A stretch of 64,000 nt of DNA. Source: Alcanivorax hongdengensis A-11-3 (GTDB lineage: Bacteria > Pseudomonadota > Gammaproteobacteria > Pseudomonadales > Alcanivoracaceae). Position numbers and translations under genes: made by a program. Every line of letters starts with the position of its first letter. The first letter of the stretch is position 1. The stretch covers positions 1-64,000 of the forward strand of contig NZ_AMRJ01000010.1 of NCBI RefSeq assembly GCF_000300995.1, written 5' to 3'. A model generated the notes under the pieces. That model searched no databases. It saw nothing but the letters and a program-made list of their open reading frames with translations, and was not told the origin of the DNA. This document shows positions 18,833-29,829 of the stretch, piece by piece.

Positions 18833-19516
18833 TCAGGCCGCCTGCTCGCGCAGGGTGGTCGGGCAATGCGACAGGTCGGGCTCCAGCCAGCCAGCGGTTT
18901 CGCTGTCGACCACCAGCAGTTCACTGAACGCCGCCCGCCGGGCGCCATCGCGCAGGGTCAGCTGCAGTTGCCAGAGACCGGGCAGCAGGGCCAGGCCGTG
19001 CCGGGGCAGGCCATCGGGCAGGGTGCCGGTCAGCGGCATCAGGCGGCTGCGGACCTGCCGTTGCAGGCCGTCGCCTTGCCCGGCGCAATATTGCTCCAGC
19101 GTCTGCCCGGCTTTCAGGGCCGCCAGCAGGGTCTGGCGTTCCGCCGGCAGCTGCTGTTGCAGGGCGCTGTCGTCCGGGTTGCCGGTCAGCACCGCGCGGG
19201 CGCAGTGGCCGTTGAGGACCGCATCGCATTGCAGACGGTAGATCATGCCCGGGCGATAGCGTCGTTTGCCCTGTCGATTCAGGCCAAACGGCCCGCGCGG
19301 TGTCTGCCGTTCGGCCAGAAAGCGCGCCTGGGGCGCGCGTGCCGGGTCGTGTAGCTGGTGGGCGCGCAGCCAGTCACGCAGCAAATGGGCGGTATCCGCC
19401 TCGTTCATGCCCGGTTGCAGGGCATTGGCGATGGTCTGTACGGCTTTGTAGGCCTGTTGTTGGGCCTGGCGATAGGGCGCCAGCGCCTGGGAATCCGGTG
19501 TCCAGATCCGTGTCAT
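18833..19516 (-). CDS. M24-like (pita-bread) protein lacking clear metal ligands
   Basis: A 227-aa protein whose N-terminal half resembles the M24 methionine-aminopeptidase/creatinase fold: a helical start with the AxxxxQxxxxxxxxALQPGMNEADTAHLLRDWL pattern, then GPFGLN and YRPGMIYRLQCDAVLNGHCARAVLTG in place of the usual D-x10-D metal segment. The usual paired aspartates and the late histidine/glutamate ligands are not evident, so it may be a catalytically inactive relative. The ATG at 19516 is chosen because GGAGG lies five bases upstream; the longer frame from 19540 has no ribosome-binding site. It is transcribed divergently from the mscS-type gene and probably with the EphD-like gene. Confidence 0.6.
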   Translation of the reverse strand: MTRIWTPDSQALAPYRQAQQQAYKAVQTIANALQPGMNEADTAHLLRDWLRAHQLHDPARAPQARFLAERQTPRGPFGLNRQGKRRYRPGMIYRLQCDAVLNGHCARAVLTGNPDDSALQQQLPAERQTLLAALKAGQTLEQYCAGQGDGLQRQVRSRLMPLTGTLPDGLPRHGLALLPGLWQLQLTLRDGARRAAFSELLVVDSETAGWLEPDLSHCPTTLREQAA

Positions 19517-19757
19517 GTGAGCCTCCACGCAAGGCAGCAAGGTCGTCGATAATTACATTGGCTAATGTCACGGTCAACCGCGGCCATTGGCCGGTTGTCA
19601 GCGCCCGCGGCCTCCAGGGTCAATCGTTTCGGCACGGTATTGCGCGGGGCTGTCTTCGCGTGATCTTCACATAAAGACTTCGCTGTCTTGTTAGGGTGTG
19701 GCCCGAATACGCTTCAAATTCACCAACATCCGGCAAGGCCGGATCAAGGAGATGACC

Positions 19758-22040
19758 GTGCGGCACCCCTGGCAGTATGTTCCCGGCCTAAGCGCCCTGC
19801 TTTTCCTGAGTCTGCTGATGGTAGCGCCCCCGGCGATGGCGCAAACGGCGGCGACCCCTGACGATTACGGCAAGTTGGCCGATACCCTGGAAAACGATGC
19901 CTCGCGGCAGGCGCTGATCGAACAGTTGCGCGGCCTGCAGGCGGCCAGCAATCCGAGCCCGCTGGGGCTGGAGGACGAGGTGCCGGCCACCGAGATTGCC
20001 GCCGATGCCCCCAGTGGCCAGACCGCCGGGCAGGTATCGCTGGCCCGGCGCATGGCGGCGGCCACCGGCAACATGGCCGGCGATATTGGCCGGCAGTTTG
20101 CCGCCCTGGGTGCTCTGGTCACCGGCTGGATGGGTGACAGCAGCGAGACAGCGGCGGCATCGCCGGCGGTGGACTGGAAGGCGGTCAGTGCCGCGTTGCT
20201 GAACCTGGCCATTCTGGTGGTGACCACCTTTGTGCTGTTTGCCGTATTGCGGACGCTGGCCGGGCCAGCCTTTACCCGCCTCAGTGGCTGGGCCCGGGCC
20301 GGCTCGGAAAAGCTGGCCATCCTGCGCACCACGGTGGCGGTGGCCCTGGCGGCGGTGCTGGATGTGATCGTGGTCGGGCTGGCCTATCTGGGTGGCACCT
20401 TTGTGGCACCACTGCTCACCGAGCAGCTGGGCGCGGATGCCACCCGCCTGGCGCTGTTCCTCAACGCCTTCCTGGTGGTGGAGCTGATCAAGGCCGGCCT
20501 GCGCATGTTCTTCTCGTCCCGCTATGAAGGTCTGCGTCTGCTGCCAGTGGCGGCGGATCAGGCCCGTTACTGCAACGGCTTCCTGGCCCGCGAGGCAGGC
20601 TGGGTCGGCTACGGCATGCTGGTGCTGGTGCCGGTGCTCAATTTCAACGTGTCTCCGGCACTGGGCAGTGGCGTGGGTACCCTGATCATGCTGCTGGCCC
20701 TGGTGTACGCGGCGGCGGTGATCCTGCGCAAGAAGTCGGTGCTGGCCGACGCCCTGGGTCGGCGTGCCCAGGCCAGCGCCGGGCCCCTGCGCCTGGTGCT
20801 GTTGCTGCTGGCGCGCACCTGGCACTGGCTGGCGCTGGCCTATGCATTGCTGGTGTTCGCGGTCACCGTGCTCAACCCGGATACCGCTTTGCCCTACGTG
20901 GCCAAGGCCACCCTGCTGACGCTGGTTTATGTGGGGCTGGGTATGCTGGTGGCGGTGGCCCTGGCCCAGCTGATCGGCAAGGAAGTGCAGTTCTCCGAGC
21001 GGCTCAATGCCAGCATGCCGCGCCTTCAGGCGCGGGTGAACACTTACATACCGACCGGCCTCAAGGTTATTCGCGCGCTGATTCTGGCGCTGGTGGTGGT
21101 GCTGTCGCTGGATGCCTGGCACCTCTATGACCTGGCCGCCTGGTATGCCACACCGGCTGGCGCCCAGGTGGTGGCGTCGCTGATCGATATCCTCATCATT
21201 CTGGCGCTGGCGGCGGCGGTCTGGGTGGCCCTGGCCAGCCTGGTGGAGCACAAGTTCAGCCCCGGTGAAGACAGCTCCGCCGCCCAGGCAGCCCGTGGCG
21301 AGACCCTGCTGGGGCTGTTCCATACTACCCTGGCGATCACCATCATCATCATGACGGCCATGATCGTCCTGTCCGAGGTCGGCGTGGATATCGGCCCGCT
21401 GATTGCCGGCGCCGGTGTACTGGGCCTGGCCATTGGTTTCGGTGCCCAGAAGCTGGTGCAGGATGTGATTACCGGCGTCTTCATCCAGGTGGAAAATGCC
21501 ATGAACACCGGCGACTTTGTCAGTGTCGGCGGCAACTCCGGCACCGTGGAGCGGGTCGGCATCCGTTCCGTGGCGCTGCGTGATCTGTATGGCACCTACC
21601 ATATCGTGCCGTTCTCCTCGGTGGATGCGGTGTCCAACTTCACCCGCGAATACGGCAACCATGTGGGCGAATACGGCATTGCCTACCGCGAGAGCATCGA
21701 CGATGCCATCGTGCAGCTGGAAGCCGCCTTCGAGGCACTCAAGGAAGGTCCGCACAAGGACAATATCCTGGCGCCCATGACCGTGGCCGGCGTGACCGCC
21801 CTGGCCGACAGCTCGGTGAATATCCGCGTGGTGATCAAGACCACGCCGGGTAACCAGTGGGCCGTGGGCCGTGCGTTCAACCGACTGGTGAAGATCTACT
21901 TCGACCAGGCCGGTATCGAGATTCCGTTCCCCCATACCACGCTGTACTTCGGCGAGGACCGGGACGGCTCGGCCCCGGCGGCGCGGGTGCGTCTGGCCGA
22001 CGACCGGGTAGTGTCCACCCAGGGCAGCGGCGACAACTAG
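19758..22040 (+). CDS. MscS-family mechanosensitive ion channel, long form
   Basis: A 760-aa inner-membrane channel protein. A signal peptide (to about residue 30, PAMAQ) precedes a roughly 120-residue periplasmic part. About ten hydrophobic segments follow, from residue 145 to about 560. The MscS core comes next, with pore helix AGAGVLGLAIGFGAQKLVQD and the beta domain VENAMNTGDFVSVGGNSGTVERVGIRS. It should open under membrane tension and release solutes at hypo-osmotic shock. AAGGAG abuts the ATG at 19752 but is six bases from GTG 19758, so I prefer the GTG. A strong terminator follows at 22062-22097. Confidence 0.88.
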   Translation: MRHPWQYVPGLSALLFLSLLMVAPPAMAQTAATPDDYGKLADTLENDASRQALIEQLRGLQAASNPSPLGLEDEVPATEIAADAPSGQTAGQVSLARRMAAATGNMAGDIGRQFAALGALVTGWMGDSSETAAASPAVDWKAVSAALLNLAILVVTTFVLFAVLRTLAGPAFTRLSGWARAGSEKLAILRTTVAVALAAVLDVIVVGLAYLGGTFVAPLLTEQLGADATRLALFLNAFLVVELIKAGLRMFFSSRYEGLRLLPVAADQARYCNGFLAREAGWVGYGMLVLVPVLNFNVSPALGSGVGTLIMLLALVYAAAVILRKKSVLADALGRRAQASAGPLRLVLLLLARTWHWLALAYALLVFAVTVLNPDTALPYVAKATLLTLVYVGLGMLVAVALAQLIGKEVQFSERLNASMPRLQARVNTYIPTGLKVIRALILALVVVLSLDAWHLYDLAAWYATPAGAQVVASLIDILIILALAAAVWVALASLVEHKFSPGEDSSAAQAARGETLLGLFHTTLAITIIIMTAMIVLSEVGVDIGPLIAGAGVLGLAIGFGAQKLVQDVITGVFIQVENAMNTGDFVSVGGNSGTVERVGIRSVALRDLYGTYHIVPFSSVDAVSNFTREYGNHVGEYGIAYRESIDDAIVQLEAAFEALKEGPHKDNILAPMTVAGVTALADSSVNIRVVIKTTPGNQWAVGRAFNRLVKIYFDQAGIEIPFPHTTLYFGEDRDGSAPAARVRLADDRVVSTQGSGDN

Positions 22041-22061
22041 TCGCCCGCCGCCCGCAAACGC

Positions 22062-22097
22062 AAAACCCGGGTTGCCACAGGGCGCCCGGGTTTTTTT
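22062..22097 (+). terminator. Rho-independent terminator of the mscS-type gene
   Basis: A GC-rich hairpin with AACCCGGG and CCCGGGTT arms is followed directly by a run of seven T, 22 bases after the stop codon. Confidence 0.85.
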
Positions 22098-22373
22098 ATG
22101 GCGGTGGATTGGCAATCACAGTGTGTTTCGTGCTGCTGAGATGCCAGGTTGCGCCCTGGCGTCTGCCGCGAGCCTGATACCCAGGCATGCTCTGCTCCCT
22201 GTGGGAGCACCCCCTCTGGCTCCCCCTCAAGGAGGGGGAGGACGGTGAATCATCAGGCAGATGAAAGCGTATGACGCCCTCCCCCTGAAAAGGAAAGGGC
22301 AGGGGGCGACGATGAGTGCTGCCAGGCGAACGACAGTTTTTATGCCCTTGATATCCGTTAATCCGTGCCGCGC
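22098..22373. other. Intergenic region with short GC-rich repeats, no supported gene
   Basis: Between two facing terminators. It contains CTGTGGGAGCACC-type sequence near 22198-22212, reminiscent of the REP family, and two CTCCCCCT/AGGGGGAG segments (22219-22240 and near 22279). No frame has a ribosome-binding site or recognisable product. Confidence 0.4.
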
Positions 22374-22401
22374 AAAAAAAAGGGTCGGCATATGCCGACC
22401 C
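22374..22401 (-). terminator. Rho-independent terminator for the minus-strand hydrolase gene
   Basis: A perfect 20-base palindrome (GGGTCGGCAT/ATGCCGACCC, 22382-22401) is followed on the minus strand by eight T (A-run at 22374-22381), 41 bases after the stop codon of the gene at 22443-23285. Confidence 0.9.
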
Positions 22402-22442
22402 GGAGTCACCGGAAAAGGGAGAGCAACGGTGATAACAACAAA

Positions 22443-23285
22443 TCAGGCAGCCTGTTTGAGTACGTCGCCCAGCAGGGCTTCGAACTGCTCCAGCTTGTCC
22501 CGGTTGTCGTGGTCCCAGGGATGGAAACCGGGTTTGAACCAGTCGAACCAGGGCCGGGTGATATTGCGGAAGATGCCCTTCTTGCCCCAGGTGTGCTTGG
22601 CCACTGCGCGCCAGCCTTTCAGGTCGGTGAGGCCGCCCTTGATGCGCACGTTGTGCAGGTAGAAGGGAATAAAGAGGGCAAAGAAGACGCCGGTGGCCAG
22701 CACCAGGGTGCCGCTGCGCAGGGCATAGGCGCCCAGGTTGCTGTCGTCGCCGATCACGGTGCGATAAACATCAAAGGCCACCGCCTTGTGCTCGGTTTCT
22801 TCCAGCGCGTGCCAGTTCCAGATGGCCTTGTAGCCTTCGTCGGCACCGTCCATGATTTCCGGCAGATCCAGCAACCCGCCGCCCAGAATGGCGGTGAGGT
22901 GTTCCAGTGCCACGGTGGCGGCCAGCTGGAAGGATTTCGGAGAATACTGCTGGGCGGCCTTGAGCAGTTTGGCCACCAGGGCTTCCTGGGCGTGCAGCGG
23001 CACACCGCCCTGGGCCACGAAATCGTTGTATTCTTCGTGCTCACGGCCGTGCATCGCTTCCTGGCCGATAAAGGCAGTGACCGCCTTCTTCAGCTCGGCA
23101 TCGGTGATCTGCTCACGGTAATTGCGTACGCTGTCGATGAAGAAGCGCTCACCTACCGGGAAGAACAGGCTCATGGTATTGAGGAACTGGCTCACGTTGA
23201 GACCATCCTGGTGCCATGTCAGGGCCTTGGCCGGGTTCAGGTTGAACTTCAAATTGCGTCGTACGGGCAGGATACTGATCGCCAT
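22443..23285 (-). CDS. Metal-dependent hydrolase-like protein (PF10118-type, helical, predicted diiron)
   Basis: A 280-aa helical protein of the metal-dependent hydrolase group related to ferritin-like folds. Carboxylate/histidine motifs suited to a di-metal site are visible: GQEAMHGREHEEY (about residues 75-87) and HALEETEHKAVAFD (about 160-175). A hydrophobic stretch near 195-215 (GTLVLATGVFFALFIPF) suggests membrane association. The biochemical substrate is unknown in the family. The gene is transcribed divergently from a hypothetical gene (89-base gap) and ends at a strong terminator. Confidence 0.75.
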   Translation of the reverse strand: MAISILPVRRNLKFNLNPAKALTWHQDGLNVSQFLNTMSLFFPVGERFFIDSVRNYREQITDAELKKAVTAFIGQEAMHGREHEEYNDFVAQGGVPLHAQEALVAKLLKAAQQYSPKSFQLAATVALEHLTAILGGGLLDLPEIMDGADEGYKAIWNWHALEETEHKAVAFDVYRTVIGDDSNLGAYALRSGTLVLATGVFFALFIPFYLHNVRIKGGLTDLKGWRAVAKHTWGKKGIFRNITRPWFDWFKPGFHPWDHDNRDKLEQFEALLGDVLKQAA

Positions 23286-23373
23286 AACCGCATACCTCCA
23301 TAAACGTTACATTGATCGATGATACAATTGGCCGTGCAACAATCAAGCGCCAAACTGACCGGGATGGAAAAAA

Positions 23374-24366
23374 GTGTCTGAAAAGAAACAGGAAATTGCC
23401 GAGCGTTTACTCGACGGATTGCTCGATCACCTCTGTGAGCGCCTGACCCCGGCGCAGCTGGAGGGGGTGATTACCCAAGAGCTGGACTATTTGCTGGCCC
23501 AGAGTGATCGCTTTTCCCTGTCGCAGCTGGTCAGTGTGGAGCAGGTGCAGACCACGGCCCGCAAGTACGCGGTGCAGATGGACATCAGTGGCGCCATTCC
23601 GGAGCTGGTCGGTGACATGGTGGAGCGCTTCTACGACCACGGCATCCAGGGCCAGCGCCAGATCGGCGAGGTGCTGGACGAGTCTGCGGTGGAGGCCTTC
23701 CTCGACAAGCTGCTGGAGATTCCCCTGTCCCAGCACGGCGTCGCCTGGCTGGGCCGCAACCCGGTGTTGCTGGCGGTACTGGCCGGTGGTGCCCAGATGG
23801 GTGTGAAGACGGTGCTGCACCAGAGCCTGCCGGCGCCGCTGCGCGCCCAGCTGCTCAAGCGGTTGCCGCCGCGCTGGCTGGCCAGCCTGGAGCTACGCCT
23901 GCAGGAGTGGCTGCTGCGTCGCACCGAGCAGCTGCTCAGCGATCCCTATCTGTATCGTGATGACAATCTGGAAGAGCTGCGCGACCTGGTGCTGGTAGCC
24001 TGGCAGGACTTTGCCCAGCGGCCGGTGGCAGAGCTGCGCGAGTTGATCAGCAGCGAGGATATCCAGGAGCTGTTCGTGATCGTGTTCGAGTACTGGCGCG
24101 AGCTCCGCCACAGCGATTACTTCAATTCCCTGCTGGATACCGGCGTGCAGGCGTTCTTCGACAAGTATGGCGATAGCACCCCCGGTGAGCTGCTGGCGGA
24201 GCTGGGCATCAGCCGCGAGATGATGCTCGACGATGCCCTGCGCTTTGCGCCGCCGATCCTGGCGGTGTTGCAGCGCGAGGGGCTGGTGCGAGAGTGGCTG
24301 CGCCGGCAGCTGGGGCCGTACTTTGCCTCCGAGTCGGCGCTGGCGATTCTGGAAGAGGGGCTTTAG
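23374..24366 (+). CDS. Hypothetical helical protein, 330 aa
   Basis: I do not recognise the family. It is rich in Leu, Glu and Arg with long amphipathic helices throughout and one moderately hydrophobic segment (about 130-150, NPVLLAVLAGGAQMGVKTVL). There is no signal peptide. Start GTG at 23374 follows GGATGGA. The stop overlaps by four bases the stop of the convergent GGDEF/EAL gene. It is divergent from the metal-hydrolase gene, and a shared promoter region lies between 23286 and 23373. Confidence 0.7.
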   Translation: MSEKKQEIAERLLDGLLDHLCERLTPAQLEGVITQELDYLLAQSDRFSLSQLVSVEQVQTTARKYAVQMDISGAIPELVGDMVERFYDHGIQGQRQIGEVLDESAVEAFLDKLLEIPLSQHGVAWLGRNPVLLAVLAGGAQMGVKTVLHQSLPAPLRAQLLKRLPPRWLASLELRLQEWLLRRTEQLLSDPYLYRDDNLEELRDLVLVAWQDFAQRPVAELRELISSEDIQELFVIVFEYWRELRHSDYFNSLLDTGVQAFFDKYGDSTPGELLAELGISREMMLDDALRFAPPILAVLQREGLVREWLRRQLGPYFASESALAILEEGL

Positions 24367-27233
24367 ATCTTCACGCGCGGCTTGTGGATCTGGTCGCGCA
24401 GGATTTCCTGCAGGCGGGTTTCCGGCACCGGCTTGCTGATGTAGAAGCCCTGAATGCCGTCACAGCCCATCTCGCGCAGCATTTCCAGGTGGGCGGCGGT
24501 TTCCACCCCTTCGGCGATCACGCGCATTTTCAGGCTGTGGGCCATGTCGATGATGGCGCGGGTAATGGCGGCATCATCCGGGCTGGTGTCCATTTCCATG
24601 ATGAAGGAACGGTCGATCTTGAGCGTGTCCACCGGGAAACGCTTCAGGTAGCTCAGTGACGAGTAGCCGGTGCCGAAATCATCCAGTGCCAGTTCGATAC
24701 CCCGGGTGCGCAGTTCCTGCAGCAGGGTAATGTTCTGGTCCATGTCTTCCATGATCAGGCTTTCGGTGAGCTCCAGCTCCAGCAGGTGGGCCGGCAGGCC
24801 GGTGCTGTCCAGTACCCGGTCGATGATCTGTGCCACATTGCCCTTGCGGAACTGGTGGGCGGACAGGTTCACCGACACGCAGATATCACCCAGGCCCTGC
24901 TGATGCCACTGGCGGGCATGGCGACAGGCGCGTTCCATGACCAGCTCGCCGATGGCGGAAATCAGCCCGGATTCCTCCGCCAGCGGGATGAAGTCCGACG
25001 GCGGCAGCAGGCCCATGGTCGGGTGCTGCCAGCGCACCAGTGCCTCCACCGAGGTGATGCGCCCGGAGCCCAGGTCCATCTTCGGCTGGTAGTAGATGAC
25101 GAACTCGTTCTTGAAGATCGCCTTGCGCAGGCTGGTCTCCAGCGCCAGCTGCTCCACCGAGGCCACCCGCATGTTGCCACGGTAGTACTGGTAGCTGTTG
25201 CCGCCGCTGCGCTTGGCCTGATAGACCGCCATGTCCGCCTGGTTGATCATGCTCTGGGCTTCCTTGGCGGTGTCCGGGAAGATGCTGATGCCGATACTGC
25301 CGCCCAGCAACAGCTCGTGGCCGTCGATCATGAAAGGCTTCTTCAGGGCGTTGATCACTTTCTGGCTGAGGTTGCTGACGGCGGCTTCATTGGGGAAGTT
25401 TTCCATCAGCAGGGTGAACTCGTCACCGCCCACCCGGGCCATGTCCTCGGTGGGCACGCCGCACTCGCAGATGCGGTCGGCGGCGGCCTTGAGCAGGCGG
25501 TCGCCAATTTCATGGCCGAGGGATTCGTTGATCGGCTTGAAGCGGTCCAGGTCGATCATCAGCAGCGCCACCTTTTCCCGGTTGAGGCGTGCCAGGGTCA
25601 GCGACTTGTGCAGATGCTCGCGGAACTGGGAACGGTTGGCCAGGCCGGTGAGGCGGTCGAAATTGGACAGGAACTGTAGCTGTTCCTCGGTTTCCTTGCG
25701 GGTGGTCAGATCCGAGATCATGCCCACGTAGCGGATCACCCGCTTCTGCTCGTCACGCACGGCGCTGACTTGCAGCCATTCCGGGAAATGTTCCCCGTTA
25801 TGGCGCTTTTCGTTGATCTCGCCTTCCCAGAAGCCGTTTTCCTTGAGCGCTGCGGTGATCATCTTGTAGGTGTCACTATTGGCGGTGGTGCCTTCATGGT
25901 CGAGCACCTGCTTGCCCAGCACCATGGACTCCGTGTAGCCGGTGATCTGCTCGAAGCGGGCATTGACCGCCTGGAAGCGGAACTGGTTGTCGAGGATGAA
26001 GATGCCCTCCGGGGCGTTCTCGAACACGGTGGCGGCCAGGCGTAGCTGTTCCTGGGCCTGGCGGTCGTCGGTGATATCCCGGCGGGTGCCGATCATGCGC
26101 AGGGCGCGGCCGCTCTTGGCGCGCTCCACCACGCGGCCATCATCCTCGATCCAGCGCCATTCACCATCCGCGTGGCGCAGGCGGTAGACCGCGTGGTAGC
26201 TGTCACTCTGGCCCTTGAAGTGGGCAACCATGGCGCGGCGGATGCGCGGCAGGTCATCCGGGTGCACCAGTTCTTCCAGGTCGCCGAAGAAGTTGCGGAA
26301 GTAGGCGCTGTCGTAACCCAGCAGCCGGTCGAAATTGGTGTGGTAGTTGTGGCCGGTTTCCAGCATCCAGTCCCACAGGCCGATGTTGCTGGCTTCCAGC
26401 GCCAGTTGCAGCTGCTCGCCGGTATCGGTGAGCGCCTTGTTGGATTGCTCCAGCGCCTGGGTGCGCTCCTGCACCATGGTTTCCAGCCGCTCGTTGGCCT
26501 CCTGCAGGCGCTGGCGGGCGTCCTTTCTTTCGCAGATTTCCTGGGCCAGCTTCTCGTTCAGTGATTCCGCGTCCGAGCGGGCCCGGTTCAGGTAATCAAT
26601 CAGCGCCCGGTTGCTGGCCTGCAGGGCCAGGGCCTGGTTGCCGGTGCGGTTGATGCGCCGGGCGGCGATCACCAGGAACACGCCCAGGCCGGCCAGTAAC
26701 ATCAGCATGGGCTGACCATCCTGCTGGATCTGGGTCAGGCGCCACATGGCCGGGCCCAGCAACAGCAGCAGATACAGCAACACGGTGGGCAGGTGGCTGC
26801 TGTAGGCCGCCAGCGACACCATGCACAGGCCCAGGCCCAGCGCCGCCAGGGTTAGCTGCGGCACCAGCATGGGCGTGGTAAAGAGGGTGGAAACCGGGTT
26901 GAACAGGTAGCCCGCCAGGCCCATGGCCAGTGGCGTGGCCAGCGCCATCAACGACAGCCAGCGGCGGCAGCGACGGTCCGATTGATCCCGGTCCAGCCGC
27001 CGGCGGTACACCCGCAATAACCCCAGGCGCAGCGCCACCACAAGCACGGTCACCGCCAGCCAGCCCAGCATGGTCGGCCGCGCAATCGGGCTCTGTGACC
27101 AGTAGGACGCCACCAGAATCGCCGCGCACGGTACCTCCAGCGCGCTGAGGGTCAGCATGCCGCTGTAAAGGCGTTGGCACTGTTCGTCCACCACCGTAGG
27201 TGAGTGCGAAGGCTGTGTTGGCAAAGACTGCAC
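24363..27233 (-). CDS. Membrane GGDEF/EAL protein with two PAS domains
   Basis: A 956-aa cyclic-di-GMP signalling protein. The first 195 residues carry about six hydrophobic segments (membrane sensor). A coiled coil (about 200-270) leads to two PAS domains (about 275-395 and 400-520, the first with a PAC-type ending RMIGTRRDITDDR). A GGDEF domain (about 525-690) has intact RVGGDEF, and an EAL domain (about 700-950) has VEALVRWQ, DDFGTGYSSLSYL and LKIDRSFI. Both catalytic signatures look intact, so it could make and degrade c-di-GMP. The start codon is probably GTG 27233, with AGAGGA about ten bases upstream. Confidence 0.88.
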   Translation of the reverse strand: MQSLPTQPSHSPTVVDEQCQRLYSGMLTLSALEVPCAAILVASYWSQSPIARPTMLGWLAVTVLVVALRLGLLRVYRRRLDRDQSDRRCRRWLSLMALATPLAMGLAGYLFNPVSTLFTTPMLVPQLTLAALGLGLCMVSLAAYSSHLPTVLLYLLLLLGPAMWRLTQIQQDGQPMLMLLAGLGVFLVIAARRINRTGNQALALQASNRALIDYLNRARSDAESLNEKLAQEICERKDARQRLQEANERLETMVQERTQALEQSNKALTDTGEQLQLALEASNIGLWDWMLETGHNYHTNFDRLLGYDSAYFRNFFGDLEELVHPDDLPRIRRAMVAHFKGQSDSYHAVYRLRHADGEWRWIEDDGRVVERAKSGRALRMIGTRRDITDDRQAQEQLRLAATVFENAPEGIFILDNQFRFQAVNARFEQITGYTESMVLGKQVLDHEGTTANSDTYKMITAALKENGFWEGEINEKRHNGEHFPEWLQVSAVRDEQKRVIRYVGMISDLTTRKETEEQLQFLSNFDRLTGLANRSQFREHLHKSLTLARLNREKVALLMIDLDRFKPINESLGHEIGDRLLKAAADRICECGVPTEDMARVGGDEFTLLMENFPNEAAVSNLSQKVINALKKPFMIDGHELLLGGSIGISIFPDTAKEAQSMINQADMAVYQAKRSGGNSYQYYRGNMRVASVEQLALETSLRKAIFKNEFVIYYQPKMDLGSGRITSVEALVRWQHPTMGLLPPSDFIPLAEESGLISAIGELVMERACRHARQWHQQGLGDICVSVNLSAHQFRKGNVAQIIDRVLDSTGLPAHLLELELTESLIMEDMDQNITLLQELRTRGIELALDDFGTGYSSLSYLKRFPVDTLKIDRSFIMEMDTSPDDAAITRAIIDMAHSLKMRVIAEGVETAAHLEMLREMGCDGIQGFYISKPVPETRLQEILRDQIHKPRVKI

Positions 27234-27393
27234 GAGTTGGTGTTCCTCTGGCTCGGAGCCGAGTGTTTTTGTTTTCGAGTTTACCCATAGCTTGGGGTGA
27301 AGGGAAACAGGAAGCTACGAATATATAGTCATAGCGAGAATGTAAACACTTGCTTGCGTACGGCGCCGGACCATTCTGCTAAACTCCCGCGCC

Positions 27394-29571
<2,178 letters not shown>

Positions 29572-29614
29572 GGCCTCGGGCCCGCCTGATGCTGCAACGT
29601 TCAGTGCATTTGGC

Positions 29615-29648
29615 GTAGGTCGGAAATGGGCGTGAGCCCATCTCCGAC
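29615..29648. repeat. REP-like hairpin, family B copy 1
   Basis: GTAGGTCGGAAATGGGC, then a short loop, then GCCCATCTCCGAC: a stem with a small internal bulge. It is nearly the same as 53104-53137 and pairs in inverted orientation with the element at 29686-29717. Confidence 0.65.
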
Positions 29649-29685
29649 ATGGCATTACAAAATGGCACGGCGTGTGCCATTGATG

Positions 29686-29717
29686 GCGGAGATTGCCTGC
29701 GGCAATTTCCGCCCTAC
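29686..29717. repeat. REP-like hairpin, family B copy 2 (inverted)
   Basis: Read on the minus strand it is GTAGGGCGGAAATTGCC, loop, GGCAATCTCCGCC: the same outer sequence as copies 1 and 3 with a different inner stem. Together with copy 1 it makes an inverted REP pair between uvrD and the TRAP binding-protein gene. Confidence 0.6.
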
Positions 29718-29829
29718 GAAAGCGAACCTGGTTGGAAAGACTGCTGGACGCCGGCAGGGCCATGCGTCCGGCAATAACAAATAACCCGAAAGCGGCAGAT
29801 CAGCGCCGCCCTTCATCGGAGGAAGAACA

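Noticed and set aside
19788..22115. 775-aa minus-strand frame opposite the mscS-type gene
   Set aside because: Gln/His/Gly-rich shadow that also reads through the terminator at 22062-22097.
27310..27393. LexA box upstream of uvrD
   Set aside because: No CTGT-N8-ACAG-like sequence is present in the gap.
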